Assembly: GCA_009829735.1 (NCBI GenBank)
Contig: CM020620.1
Location: forward strand, 17,628,354 to 17,692,353
Source: Pyropia yezoensis
Lineage: Eukaryota; Rhodophyta; Bangiophyceae; Bangiales; Bangiaceae
Direction of reading: 5' to 3'
Length of the DNA stretch: 64,000 nt
Position numbers and translations under genes: made by a program. Below are positions 22,685 to 33,543 of the stretch, piece after piece; the stretch's first letter is position 1; the number at the start of each line of letters is the position of its first letter. Under the pieces are notes generated by a model. It worked only from the letters and a program-made list of their open reading frames with translations. It ran no database searches and was not told the DNA's origin.

Positions 22685-23689
22685 ATGAGCAACCGTTATG
22701 ACAGCCAGGGTTCCGCCGACAAGCGCCTGCTTCGCGATGATCGCGGACCTCTCCCCGACGGGTGGGACCGCTGGGGGCCTGGCCCCGCTCGTCCTCCCTG
22801 TTCCTGTCATTGCCATCGCACACAAGAGTGCCCGTGCGAGTCGCCAGTCCGGTCGGAATGGCCCTCTTCTGCAGGCGGCCCACCCCGCCGCCCACCATCG
22901 CCTGAGTATCCCGCCCGTCGACCTTTTGGACAACAGCCGCGGGAGCGATACCTGCCTGACGGGCGTCCACCCCCGCAGTGGGTCCCTGACGAAGACGTCG
23001 GCTGGGTGCCTCCCCCAGTTTTTGAAGACCGTGGCTGTGGGACTCCGCCCCCATTCCGCCAACCCACCTCCCAAGGTCCGCCCCCCGGTGCTCGGCCGAG
23101 TTTGCAGCAGCCTCCGCAGCGGTCTGGTGGTCGGGACGACCGCGTACGAGAATACATTTCAGGCGCTCCGTAGCGACCTCCCCCGCCGCCGTCGCTGCCG
23201 CCGCCTCCGCCGCCGCCGCCGTCCCCGCCGCCGCCCAATCAACGTCGCCATACTCTGCCCCCGCACGCTCGTGGGTCTGTTGGTGCCTTGGGGGCTGTCG
23301 GCACAAGCAAGACGCGGGCTGGCGGCCCCTTTAAGTGCCGCTCCTTGGGTAGCAAGACGGCGAAGAGACAGAAAGCTGAGGATCTGAGCTTGTCCCGTGA
23401 GTTAAGAGCCAGCACGGCGGCTCTGCAGGCCATTGCGAATGCGTCAAAGGAGCGGTCCTCGCTGATGCTGTTCAACTTTCCTGACATGCGCTTCACTGAA
23501 GTGGCCAAGCTGTCTCGCCAGGCGCAAGCTCGTGCCGCACTTGCTGCCACGGGCATCTCCAGTGCCACCCGGGACGCAACGACCACCTCAGCCCTTTTGG
23601 CTGCCACGAGGGCTGAACCTGCTGTGTATGGGATTGACGATGACGACTGTGAGCAGCCTCCCCCTTCACCTCTCGAAGGTCCGCATGTG
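22685..23689 (+). pseudogene. Second Harbinger Myb-like gene, SANT domain missing, cut by element C
   Basis: A frame starting at ATG 22685 (MSNRYDSQG) runs to TAG at 23171-23173 and continues in the same frame to the insertion point of element C at 23690. The start is Asp/Arg/Pro-rich with a Cys cluster, like the 14253 locus. A polyproline stretch then leads straight into the conserved C-terminal half. That half (GSKTAKRQKAEDL, SRELRASTAALQAIANASKE, RSSLMLFNFPDMR) matches GNKAAKKAQMQDL, ARELRSSTEALNAIAQASAE, RSAIILFNLPSMR at 15.63-15.77 kb. The intervening SANT/Myb domain, present in the first copy, is absent. The gene is therefore a deleted copy, or a naturally SANT-less form, of the same Harbinger accessory protein. 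Confidence 0.7.
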
Positions 23690-24041
23690 TGTAGCTCAAT
23701 AAGAATCCGTGTTAGTCCAGTCTCAGAGAACACTTACCAGGGGGGATCTGCACACAAGTCACCGGGAGGACAAGGTTGCTGACCTTTGAGCGCAGGCCGA
23801 GGGACCAAGATGGGAGCCCAAATGGGAGGGGTTTATTGTTCCTCTAGCGTCGCTGGCGTTCTCGCCGCCGACCACCCGAAGATAACCCACGAAGACGTCA
23901 ATAATTACCCTTCCCTCCAATGCATAAGGTCCTCGGCTATAAGTATCCCCCCGATATCGTAGCCCTCAAGAATCCGCTTGGCGCTGGAGCGGTGGAAGTG
24001 GCCCTCCGGGGATTCGCAATATAGGTAAACATATTACTACA
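23690..24041 (-). repeat. LTR of element C (3' LTR)
   Basis: 352 bp, beginning TGTAGCTCAATA and ending TTACTACA on the plus strand. It shares the block accaagatgggagccc, then aatgggaggggttt, with the family-A LTRs but is otherwise strongly diverged. Confidence 0.8.
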
Positions 24042-24503
24042 TATCCCCCCGCAGATTCGAACCGTGCCAGGTCGAATGGCTTCGCGTTCCGACAGGTGGA
24101 TCGTGCCACGAGTTCGATTTCCGAGTGCGTGCCACGTAGAATCCGAGTGCGGAATTCGATTCGAATTGCACGTACGGAGGCGTTTTCGTGTCGGTCAATT
24201 CGGTTCCGAATTGCATTCGGCTTGGCGCCCTGTCTCCGTTCCGGGGTGGAGCGGCCGTGCCGCGCTTTTGGTCACGAACGGTGATTGGGCAGGAGCCCGA
24301 TTGGTGACCACAAATTTCTGTGGGCGGCCCGCGTCGTCAAGGGCCCCGCGTGGGGGGCAGCGTGCACAGAGTTCCCTGCAGGTCACGGCTCTGCGCGTGG
24401 GGGCGAGGGGTGGATTCATGAGCTCGGCGGGGTAGCCCAGTGCGGCGCGGTCGCGCGCGGTATCCGCACGTAGCGGACGACGGGCGGTTTATGGCGTCAG
24501 CGC

Positions 24504-24983
24504 GTGGGCCGGGCATGCGGGGCGGTTATTCCGCCCGGCTTTGGTCGGTGTGACCTGGCCGCCCCGGCGTTGCCGCATCAAGGATATTGTCCCGGTGCGG
24601 CACGCGGGATTGTTACGTCACAAGAGCCTGTGGCGTTTGGCACCCCCGTGCCTAGCTCGGGTCGGCTACCCGGGTGGGATTCCTACCCTGGGGATCCCAC
24701 CTACCTTGCCCTGGCGGGCCCCTTCCCCCCGATGGCGGGCATGAAGTCCGCCTCCAGTTGGAGGCGGAACCGTGGTTCACGGTATCGTGGCCAATGGGAT
24801 GCGAACCGACATTACGTCGGCCCTGCAGACCGGTAACGGTCGTAGTCCCGTGCACACTCTGCCGCGCGCACCTGGGTGGCAGGAAGGGTGGGAGCCCGCC
24901 CCCATGTTCCGGTTCGATACTGGACCGTGTCTCCAGTACTTCGGCAGCGTGTTGGCGGGATGCCCCGTCCACGTCCTCCAGGG
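24504..24983 (+). pseudogene. Antisense ORF of element C, part 1
   Basis: Plus-strand remnants in shifting frames match residues ~330-490 of the family-A antisense protein: CDLAAPALP, then PMAGMKSASSWRRN, then RFDTGPCLQYFGSVLAG. The N-terminal third of the ORF is missing (deleted between 24042 and ~24500) and frameshifts are present near 24760. Solo LTR E interrupts it at 24984, and the ORF resumes at 56346. Confidence 0.65.
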
Positions 24984-25159
24984 TGTGGCGGTCGTGGGTC
25001 GGGGTTGGGCGGGCACCCCGGGGGGGCGTGAGGTGACGGATGATTGGACACGGGGGAGGAGAGAGCATCACGCCCGCCGGGGTTTTCCCACCGGGTTTTC
25101 CCGGCGGATTGTTCGTGCGAGAGAATTGCATTGCGTAGTTAAAATAGTAGTTAGGTAGG

Positions 25160-25522
25160 TGTAGCACAATAGGTATCCGCTGCACGTCCACTCTCAGGGA
25201 ACACTCGCCAGGGGGGATCGGCACCAACGTCACCGGGAGGCCAAGGTTGCTGTCCTTGGAGCGCAAGCCACGGGACCAAGATGGGAGCCCGAATGGGAGG
25301 GGTTTGTTGTTCTGCCTTGGCCGGCGGTGGATTTGCCGCCGGCCCCCTCGTTATAAACCCTCGGAGACACTACTAACTACCCTCTACCCCAAGATGCAAG
25401 TCGCTCTGGTCATACGTAACTTATAGATACCGTGACCAGTACGGACTCTCAAATTGAAAGCCAAGGATTAGAAGTAGCCTCCCTAATATTAGGGTCACAA
25501 TACGGCCGACCATATTGCTACA
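25160..25522 (-). repeat. 3' LTR of A'
   Basis: 363 bp, plus strand TGTAGCACAATAGG to CCATATTGCTACA. Inward it is followed by tatccccccctta, the complement of the purine tract used for plus-strand priming. Confidence 0.95.
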
Positions 25523-25959
25523 TATCCCCCCCTTAGATTCGGCTCGTCCTCGGGTCGAGTTGCATTCGGGTTACCGATTGTAAGTGGGTCGCGTGACCGT
25601 TTACCAGTCGGGTGGGGCTTTGCGCCCTGTCGCGACAGACACCCCTTTTCGAGGTTGTCTGAGGGGGGTGCCCCCCTTTGTGTGGTACACACACGATCCG
25701 TTTTCCGGACCGTTAAATTCCCGATGCGGGTTTCTGGTCACGACCCCCCTTTCCGAGGGGTGGTGCAAGCGGATCCGCCACCAGGTGTCTGGTGGTAGGG
25801 GGGCCCCTCTCGTGTGGACGATTGAGTGGGGGGCGGTTGGGGGTGACCCCCCTTGATTGCCCCGTGTGGGGGGGGTGTGGCTCCGGTCCAGGTGCCTGGG
25901 TGGAGCGCCCTCGTAGCTCGGCTGGCGTGGGTCGTCCCGCGCTGCCATATCGATCGTGC

Positions 25960-26000
25960 TGAGCTGTGTGGTTATAAGCGCGGGTGCCATCGCTTCCCTG
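25960..26000 (+). promoter_or_regulatory. TATA-like box upstream of the antisense ORF (A')
   Basis: GGTTATAAGCGCGGG near 25970-25984, about 105-115 bp upstream of the antisense ATG 26086. The same sequence is kept in element A on the minus strand (near 54208-54222). Promoter function is inferred. Confidence 0.4.
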
Positions 26001-26085
26001 GCTCGTCCGCGCGAGCGTTCCTCGTAATGGGTCGAGCCGGTTGCGGCTTTCTGGCACGGGACGCCCCTGCTACCCCGGTTTCACC

Positions 26086-28455
26086 ATGTCGGACCCCCAG
26101 GTACCCGGGGGCGAGGACGACCTCCTGCTTGAGGAGGAGGAGGAGGTGATGCAGGACGACGTTCCCGTCCCTGCCACCGACGCCGAGTGCTTCTTGGCGA
26201 GCTCGTCGGAGGACGAGGACGACCGGGTGACCGTTCGTGTGGCTCCGGAAGGAGCGCCGGGCGGATTTTCGTCCGTGTGCAGCGGCACGACGGCTCCGTC
26301 GGGTGGCGGACCACCGCGTGCAGCGGTGGCCTCTACCGCTACTCCTCCGGCGGCCAGGATGGCTTCTGTCGCCGGTGCCGGCGCGACTCTACCTCAAGAC
26401 GGCGTCGCCGGCGTGGCGGATGGTCGTGGCCGCACCCCAGCCGAGCCGGCGGGTCAAGACGGCGCGGGTGCCCGCCCGGTGGGTGTGTCCGCGTCGGCGG
26501 GTAACGGGTCTACCCCTGCCGCCCCCGTGGTGCCCACGTCCGGCCCGGGTGGCGGCGATGCTCTGCCCGCGGTGCCGCGGACGCTTGGTGGTCAAGAAAT
26601 GTCTACCCCGATGGCAGTGGACTCCGGGAGCTACTCCGGGCGGGCGCCCGCCCTTCTTCTGCCTTCTCGGCCCCGTGCACCTCCGGCACCGGCCCATCTG
26701 CCGGTGGGGCATCCCCCGGCGCCTTCTATTCTTCCTGGTCCTGCCCGGGTTGCCCCTTTGGGTGGCGGTGTCGCCTTGGCGGCGGGTCCACCCGCTATGT
26801 CGATGTCCGACTTGGTGGCTCAGGTCCGAGGCCTGACGGTGCAGGAGTCGATGGAGTCCGCTGGGCGGATGCGGGTGGACTTCCACCAGCCGCGTTTTCC
26901 TGGAGAGACCTCCCGGCGCGTCAAGGTGGACCCGAGTTGGGAGCGGGAGTTGGTGCGGCTGGTCAACCAGCCGAACGCGGTCCGAGTGGAGCATCATTGG
27001 ATCCTGAGCCAGCCGGACGACTGGCATGCGCAGCTCTGGCGCACCCGGATTGGGCGGGGTGAGGTCTACCTCGACTCCGCCTTCGGGATATGCGACTTGA
27101 TTGCCCCCGCGCTGCCGCGGGAGGTTGACTACCCGGCTAGTGCTCGAGGGATTGCGGCGGCGGCCGAGCCGGTTGCGTTTGGGGAGACGGTGGGTGATAC
27201 CAGCCGGTATCCCGGGTTCGAGTACTTCCCGGGGGTATCCCCGTACATGACGTTGACGGCTCTGTACCCGCCTATGGCGGGGTTGAAGTCAGCGTCGAGC
27301 TGGCGACGCAACCATGGTGTCATGGCGGATGCGTTTCGCACCGACATAACGTGTGCGTTGCAGACCGGTAACGGTCGCGCGCCGGTGTACACTGCCGTGC
27401 GCCCGCCTCTGTGGCAGGAGGGGTGGGAACCCGCCCCTGCTTTCCGGTTTGACACCGGCTCCTGCCTCCGATACTTCGGGAGTGTGTTGGCCTCCCGGCC
27501 GGTCCACCCGTTGCAGGGTACCTTCACCCTTGAGGTTACCCTCGGGCAGGCTTCCTCTTTCTTGCTGTCCGTTCGCCGGCAGGGGCGCCTGTTTCATCTT
27601 CCGACGGGTGTCCGTCGGCACATCGCGCAGTTGGGCGTGGACATGATAGCCGCCAAGACAGGGTTGGCCCGGGAGTTCGAGGCTCTGCTGGCTGTTCACG
27701 ATGCCGTGAACTGGGCTGGGGTGTTGGCCCTTCCCCCGTACCGGGACCCGCAGGCTGGGGCTTTCCCCTTGCCTCGTCACTCGTTGCGTATCCGGCGTAC
27801 TCAGCCGGGTGAGCCCAATTGCCATGGGTGGGCGTCCACCGAGGTTGTTGCTGACCCGGGGATTCCCATGGTTATCCATGACCCTTTTCAGGTCCTTGCC
27901 CCGTGGTTCGGTAACCCGATACCGGCGGCGGTTGGCCGTCGTCCCTGAGAGTGGGGCTCTGCGGGTGGGGAGCGTGAGGTGTCCCGTCGTCGGGCCGAGC
28001 CCCGCCGGGTTTACGGTGGGGCCCCTTCAGTAGGGTCCTACCGGGCCTCGTATCAGGTGCCACCGGCTCCGGTAGTTGCCGTGTCGGCTCCTGTGGTTCC
28101 TCTGGCTGCGCCAGTGTCACCTCCCGCCCCTGTCATGCGTGACGGGGGTCATTGTCTCTGGTATGAGGGCGTTGACGCCCTTCTTGCCCGCGCAATGCGG
28201 GAGGGTCTCTGTGCTAGCTGGGGGGATATCCCCCCAGGTGCTGCGCTGGTTGGGTCAGCGCGTTGCTTCGGTGGCGTGCTTGACCGCCTCCAGACAGCTC
28301 TGCAGGACGTGGAGGCTGGCCGCAGCACCCTCGTCCAGCTATGCACCGACGTAACTCGGGTGATTGACCGTCGTGAGATTGCCGACCGGTGGAGCATGGA
28401 GGTATACGCGCTTACGTGTGAGTGGCCTCCCTCGGGCAGTGGGTCTACCCACTGA
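26086..28455 (+). pseudogene. Antisense ORF of A' (789 codons, one nonsense codon)
   Basis: Reads opposite to A' gag-pol, starting at ATG 26086 (TTTCACCATGTC) and ending at TGA 28453-28455. The only break is TGA at 27946-27948, a CpG-type change of the CGA codon still present in element A. N-terminus acidic (EDDLLLEEEEE, SSSEDEDD); residues ~70-240 Ala/Pro/Gly-rich; ~260-620 a globular region (SWERELVRLVNQPNAVRVEH, CDLIAPALPREVDYP, PPMAGLKSASSWRRN, YFGSVLASRPVHPLQG, SVRRQGRLFHLP); then an Arg-rich linker and a helical C-terminus. No signal peptide or membrane segment. Family unknown. Copies occur at the same place in A, B and C. It converges on pol, whose stop lies ~450 bp away. Confidence 0.75.
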
Positions 28456-28739
28456 GGAGTGCTATTGTTTGTGAGGGCAAGGGCCCCGGTGACCCTTATG
28501 GTGGCCGGGTAGTAGTGAGTATAAAGTCATCCCCCGCTGGGGCGTTTGCATGATACCAATGCCTGCCATTGGGGAGTACCCCGTCTGACTTAGTCGTGGC
28601 TTGCCTCCGTTCTTTCCCGCCTCCCCCAACCCGTCCTGGTTGGTTAATACTCATGAAGGTCAACCTTCTTGGTCCGTCACTTGTCCCATGGATGAAGGTT
28701 TACATTGGTGTAAGCCTCAGGTTACTTTGAAATTATCGG

Positions 28740-28870
28740 AGTTAGTCATCTCCTTCAAGTAAACTTGTAACAGTCAGTAGCTTACTTAGTTTGCCTAAGT
28801 CCGCTCCAACTTAGTGAACCTAAGTCTTGACGAGTCCATGTGACACCCTACTTAGTAGGTATAAGCCTCA
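28740..28870. repeat. Palindromic CTTAG/CTAAG repeats between pol and antisense ORF (A')
   Basis: Short spaced palindromes (cttagtttgcctaag, cttagtgaacctaag, ctacttagtag) lie between the two convergent stop codons. The A copy has a related four-unit array at the equivalent place. They could form hairpins in either transcript. Confidence 0.55.
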
Positions 28871-28905
28871 CCCCCCAACAGCCGAAGTCGGTGTCGGTTG
28901 GGATG

Positions 28906-31900
28906 TTACAGTAGGCGTCGTCGCCTCATGTAAGGCATGAGGAGTTGGCGGGGTACATTCGCCGCCTGTTCCCAGGTGGGTGAGTCGTATCCGACCCACA
29001 TCACCTTGACGTACCAGGGTCCTGGTAGGTCCGGGTCGGTGTGTCCGACCACGCTCTCTACTTTGTATGGAATCCCATCCGGTCCCACCGGGTCGTCTGA
29101 CCGGTGGGTTGTAAGAGCTTCATGTAGCAACCCAGCCGGTACCGGCTGAGGCTGTTCCGGCTTCGGAGCAGGTGTCACATCATTGAGGTTGATGCGTTGT
29201 ATCTGCGTATCGGAGTGCAGGATGACAGAGTGATCATCTCTGTGTAAGATCTGGTACGGTCCCTTGACCGGTTGCATAAGCTTGTTCCCTCGGAACTTCT
29301 GGTGTCTGATGTAGACCCAGTCACCTGTTACCAGGGAAGCGTTGCGTACCCGTAACCGGGCGTCAAAGTTCTTCTTGTGTCGAAGTTGTGTACGGTCAAG
29401 GGCACCCTTGAGCTTTGGTATCATCCACGATAGCTTGGCCAACCAAGCTAAGTGGATCCGTTCCGCCGGTCGGCCTTTCGGTATATCATACCGAGTGCAT
29501 CAGCCCGGTGGCAGCGTCAGGTTACCGACGCCCATCGGCATGACCCATTCCAGGGGGGCAATGGTGGTACTCCGGTGGGGCCTGGCATTGTATGCCCGGG
29601 TCAAGACGGACAGAAGCCTGTCCCACGTCTTCGTGTGTTCCGCCACATAGCATTGAAGCATCTTGACGATGGTGCGGTTGAACCGCTCCACCTGCCCGTT
29701 GGACTGCGGGTGGTAGTCGGATGCCCGACGGGGTTCGATACCGAACATGCCCAGGACCTTAGTGCAGAATGCTGACGTAAGGTTTGCTCCGTTATCGGAG
29801 AGGAGTTGCTTCATCACTCCGTAAGCACTGATCCAGTGGTCAACCACTGCGTTCATGATGGTGCAGGCCGTATCGTCCGGGACTGCTACTGCCCGTGACA
29901 GCTTAGTAAAGCGGTCCGACATGACCAGGATGTACCTGTTCCCTTCTTCCGTTACCGGAAGCGGTCCGAATATGTCGATAGCGACTTGCTCGTTGGGTCC
30001 ATCCGGGGGGAACAGTTTCATAGCGGATGCCCGCCTATGAAGGCTCATGCGATTCCGTGCGCACGGGTGGCATCCCCGCACGTGGTCGATAACGTCGACG
30101 GCCATTGCTGGCCAGTAGAAGAACCTGCGCATTGCTGCGAACATGCGCGAACCCCCCGGGTGTCCGGCTGTGGGGTTCTCGTGTTCTCGTTCCATGACGG
30201 CCTGCCGTAAGGACACGGGAACCACGACCTGATGCCGTCCATCGGCGGGTGCCCGCCGATATATGAGTCCGTCTTCGTTCTCGGAGAAGATGCCGGCCGT
30301 GCCGGCCAGGAGGTCAGCACGATGGCGTTTACAGTCATTGTCATTGGCCTGTGCCTCGCGGAAGTCCGCGAGGGTCAATGGGCACACAAGGTGTGCCATG
30401 GTATGGTCAACCATACCTTGGGTAGCATTACCCACCATGCACACCGGTACCACCGGGATGTCTTCGTCCACCTGTCGGGTATCCCCGCTTGGGGTATCGA
30501 GTCGCGACAGCGCGTCCCCCAGATGATGGGTGGAGCCGGCCTTATATATGGTCCGGTAGTCGTGCTCGGCCATCTTCAGCCTCCACCGGGCTAGCCGACC
30601 GTGGCTGTCGGAATCCTTGTCACCAAGGTTGAGAAGCCATCGTAAAGGTTCGTGGTCGGACCTTACGATGAACCTGGAACCTTCCAGGTATGGCCGGAGC
30701 AGTTGCACTGCCCATATGACTCCGAGGCACTCGCGCTCGGTGGCACTATAGTTACGCTTAGCCGGGTTGAGCGTCCGGCTGAGGTACCCTACCGGATGTA
30801 GGTCCGGGATAGCATTATCGGTACCGATGATGGTCTCTCTCTGTAGCAGGGTGCATCCCACTTGGGTGTCGCAGGCATCGACGTCGATGACGAAGGTCCC
30901 GCGTCTATGCGGCAACGCAAGCACGGGTGGGGCTAGCAGAGCTAGCTTGAGCAGCTCGAATGCCTCTCCCTCGTTGGGCGAGGGAGGTTGGAGTACCTTT
31001 GGCAAGGCACTGCTCGTCAGAACCGTTAACGGTTTGGCTATACGAGCGAAGTCCTTGACGAACCGTCGGTATACGTTGCACATCCCCAGGAAGCTTTTCA
31101 GCTGTGTCTGGGTGGTTGGGAATTGCGCATCCCGGAGTGCCCGGGTATTAGCTTCGAGCACTCCCAGTTTACCTGGTGTGATCTGGTGACCCAGATACTC
31201 GACTGTCTGCTGGAAGAAGGCGCACTTCTTGAGGCGCAGGGTTACCCCGGCGTTCCGCAAGAGGGTGAGTACCTCGTCGACATGTTGCACATGGTCATCC
31301 ATGTTACGCGAGAAGACGATGACGTCGTCCACGTACACCAGGCAGTTACGCCACTTGACTCCAGACAGTATGATGTCGATGGCCCGTTGGAATGTGGCGG
31401 GGGCGTTGGACAATCCGAAGGGCATCCTTAGGAGCTCGTACACGCCACTGTGACAGACGAACGCCGTCTTGGGGATATCCTCTTCCGCCTTTGGGATCTG
31501 CCAGTACCCGGCATTGCAGTCGATAGTGGTAAACACTGTGGCCTCCCCCAGCGAGTCGATACACTCGTCCATCCTTGGTAAAGGGTATGAGTCTTTCTTG
31601 GTAACCAAATTGAGGCGTCGATAATCGATGCAAAACCGAGGGGTCTGATCCTTCTTCGGTACGATAACGACTGGGGCGCCCCACTCCGACATCGAAGGTC
31701 GGATCACCTTAGCTTCACTCATCCTCTTCACTTCTCCATCAACGATCTCTCGTTGCATAGGTCCCGCCCGGTGCGGTTGCGACCGCGCTGGTCGAGCACC
31801 TGGAACCAGGTCTATACGGTGCTGGGTTGCCCCAATGGTACCCAGCGCCCCGCCGGTCCAGATGACGTCGTGCTTTCTTAGCATCCGTCGTACCCCTTCA

Positions 31901-32950
31901 GCTACCGAAGGGGGAAGGTGGTCGAGGTCAGCCTCGGCCAGTGCCTTCAAGGCTTTTTGGTCCTTTGGCGGCATGTCCGCCGGAGCCGCCGATGGGCTAG
32001 GCTTCCCGTCATCGGGTTGCTGTCGCTCGGTGGTCTCGGCGACTGCCAGCACCTCAAGTGGTTCCACTTTACCTTCCTTGTCAGGGGTAAGGATATCTCC
32101 TTCGTAGAGCTCGGCAATCCCGAGGATAGTTCCCTTCGGGAGGGTGACTGCCTTACGGCGATAGTTCGCCATCACCAGCAGTGATGACCTCCCTGCTGGG
32201 AGGTCTGCGACACCATTGGCCATGGTCAACCCATGGCGCTTGTAGGTTCGTAGGTTGGACTGGACTCTGCAGATGCCTGCGAGGTCACAGTTAACCGGGA
32301 GGACGGTCTCCGACAACGGCTCAAAGCGAGTCCGCTTGGCCAGCCGGAGTGTCTTCGGTTCTACGCTTGCGTATACCTCAGCCACGTTAACGTGGCTCCC
32401 TTGTAGCGTCAGGTCCCTGACGATCGCTGTCTGTCCTCTCTTCGTCCCGTCGGCCTCTTGCAGCTCGACGGTCCTCCGGCCCGGCCGGATTGCATCAACG
32501 TGAACGTTGATGAAGGTGCACCCCAGTATGCAGGGCACAGATAGCGTCTCACATACCAGGAAGTCAACTTCCGTAGTAAGCTCCCCGATGGTAACCTGCA
32601 GCGACATCGCTGCGGTCGTACGAATGAGACGACCATTCGCATCCTTGATCGTGGGTCCCCGAGCAACTCTGACTCGCGGGAGCCACTTGTCCGGGAGGGT
32701 ATCCTTCCGGATCAAGTTAGGTCCAGCCTCTGTATCCAGTACAGGGTAGTACGATCGGGTCGACTGGGGGTCAACCCCCAGTGTGGCTGATACCTTGAAG
32801 TTCTTCAAGGTGAACAGCACGCGGCCTAGACCAATATCCGGTGTAGCTCGGGCATCCTGAACAGGGCCCTTGTCTGGTTCCATGTGACGGGGCTTCCCGT
32901 CCTCTCCTCCCAACCTTGGTTGTTGGTCATCAATCCCCTGACGCCGTGTC
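28906..32950 (-). pseudogene. A' pol: protease, RT, RNase H, integrase, chromodomain
   Basis: Minus-strand frame continuous from the B insertion (32950) to 28906 except for TGA at 29502-29500. Protease active site reads DTEA where A has DTGA (codon 32730-32728, GAG). The RT keeps motif A (TIDCNAGYWQIP) and YVDD. RNase H motifs (DVDACDTQVG, TERECLGVIWA, SDHEPLRWLL), the integrase zinc motif (H-x4-H...C-x2-C) and the D, D, E sites (AIDIFGPLP, LSDNGANLT, NGQVERFN) are present. The C-terminus is a chromodomain (VKVMWVGYDSPTWEQAANVP), so this is a chromovirus. The TGA falls between integrase and chromodomain. The start codon is lost and the 5' end is separated from the rest by element B. Confidence 0.9.
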
Positions 32951-32955
32951 GTCGG

Positions 32956-33424
32956 TGTGGCAGTATTGAACCCCAGGTAGGGGGGCAACACGTGTCATGC
33001 AAGGGGCGGCAGGCCACTAGCCTGATCCGTTCCTTCCCGTGCATTTGGGTCCATATTCCCTAAGTTTGGGATAGTTAGCTTAGTAGTAAATCCAACTTGG
33101 ATTTGAGGGTTTTCTGCATTTATCGTCTTGAATTTTCGTGTGGCCCGGTGGGCAGGTGCTGGGGTGGGAGATTCTGAGTGGCGAGATTCTGAGTGGACCC
33201 TGGGGGGATAAGGGGAGGGACAGCGGGGCTTGGCCCTGCGTCCCCGTCCCGACGAAGAAACTGTTGGACCACACACCATCCTCTTGTTTGTCCGTGGTGG
33301 GTTTGCCCCACAACAGGGACAGAGTGTGTGCGACTTGCACTTCTTCCGGTTCCCCCGACACGGGAGGCAGCCCTAGCACACCGCCCCAACTTGGGTGCCG
33401 TGTGTGCTTGTGGTTTTTGCCACA
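32956..33424 (+). repeat. 5' LTR of B
   Basis: TGTGGCAGTATTG to TTTTTGCCACA, 469 bp, with perfect 7-bp inverted termini. It holds a duplicated gagattctgagtgg motif near 33168-33196. Confidence 0.95.
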
Positions 33425-33426
33425 CT

Positions 33427-33445
33427 TGGTGGAGCAGCAGGGGAC
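33427..33445 (+). other. Primer-binding site of B
   Basis: TGGTGGAGCAGCAGGGGAC begins two bases after the 5' LTR. It is the complement of a tRNA 3' end including CCA (acceptor 3' strand GCTGCTC). Identical 19 bases occur in A and A'. The tRNA identity was not determined. Confidence 0.85.
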
Positions 33446-33543
33446 AGAGTTAAACTTTACCTCCGGGTGCATCCGGGTGCAGGGGGCCCTCTGTCTCAGA
33501 GGAACGGTGGACTTGGACCGTGTCATACGGATCGTCAGCCAAC

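Noticed and set aside
32951..32991. N-terminal extension of A' pol into LTR B
   Set aside because: The first ~13 residues of that frame are antisense LTR B sequence. The true pol sequence begins at the insertion point.
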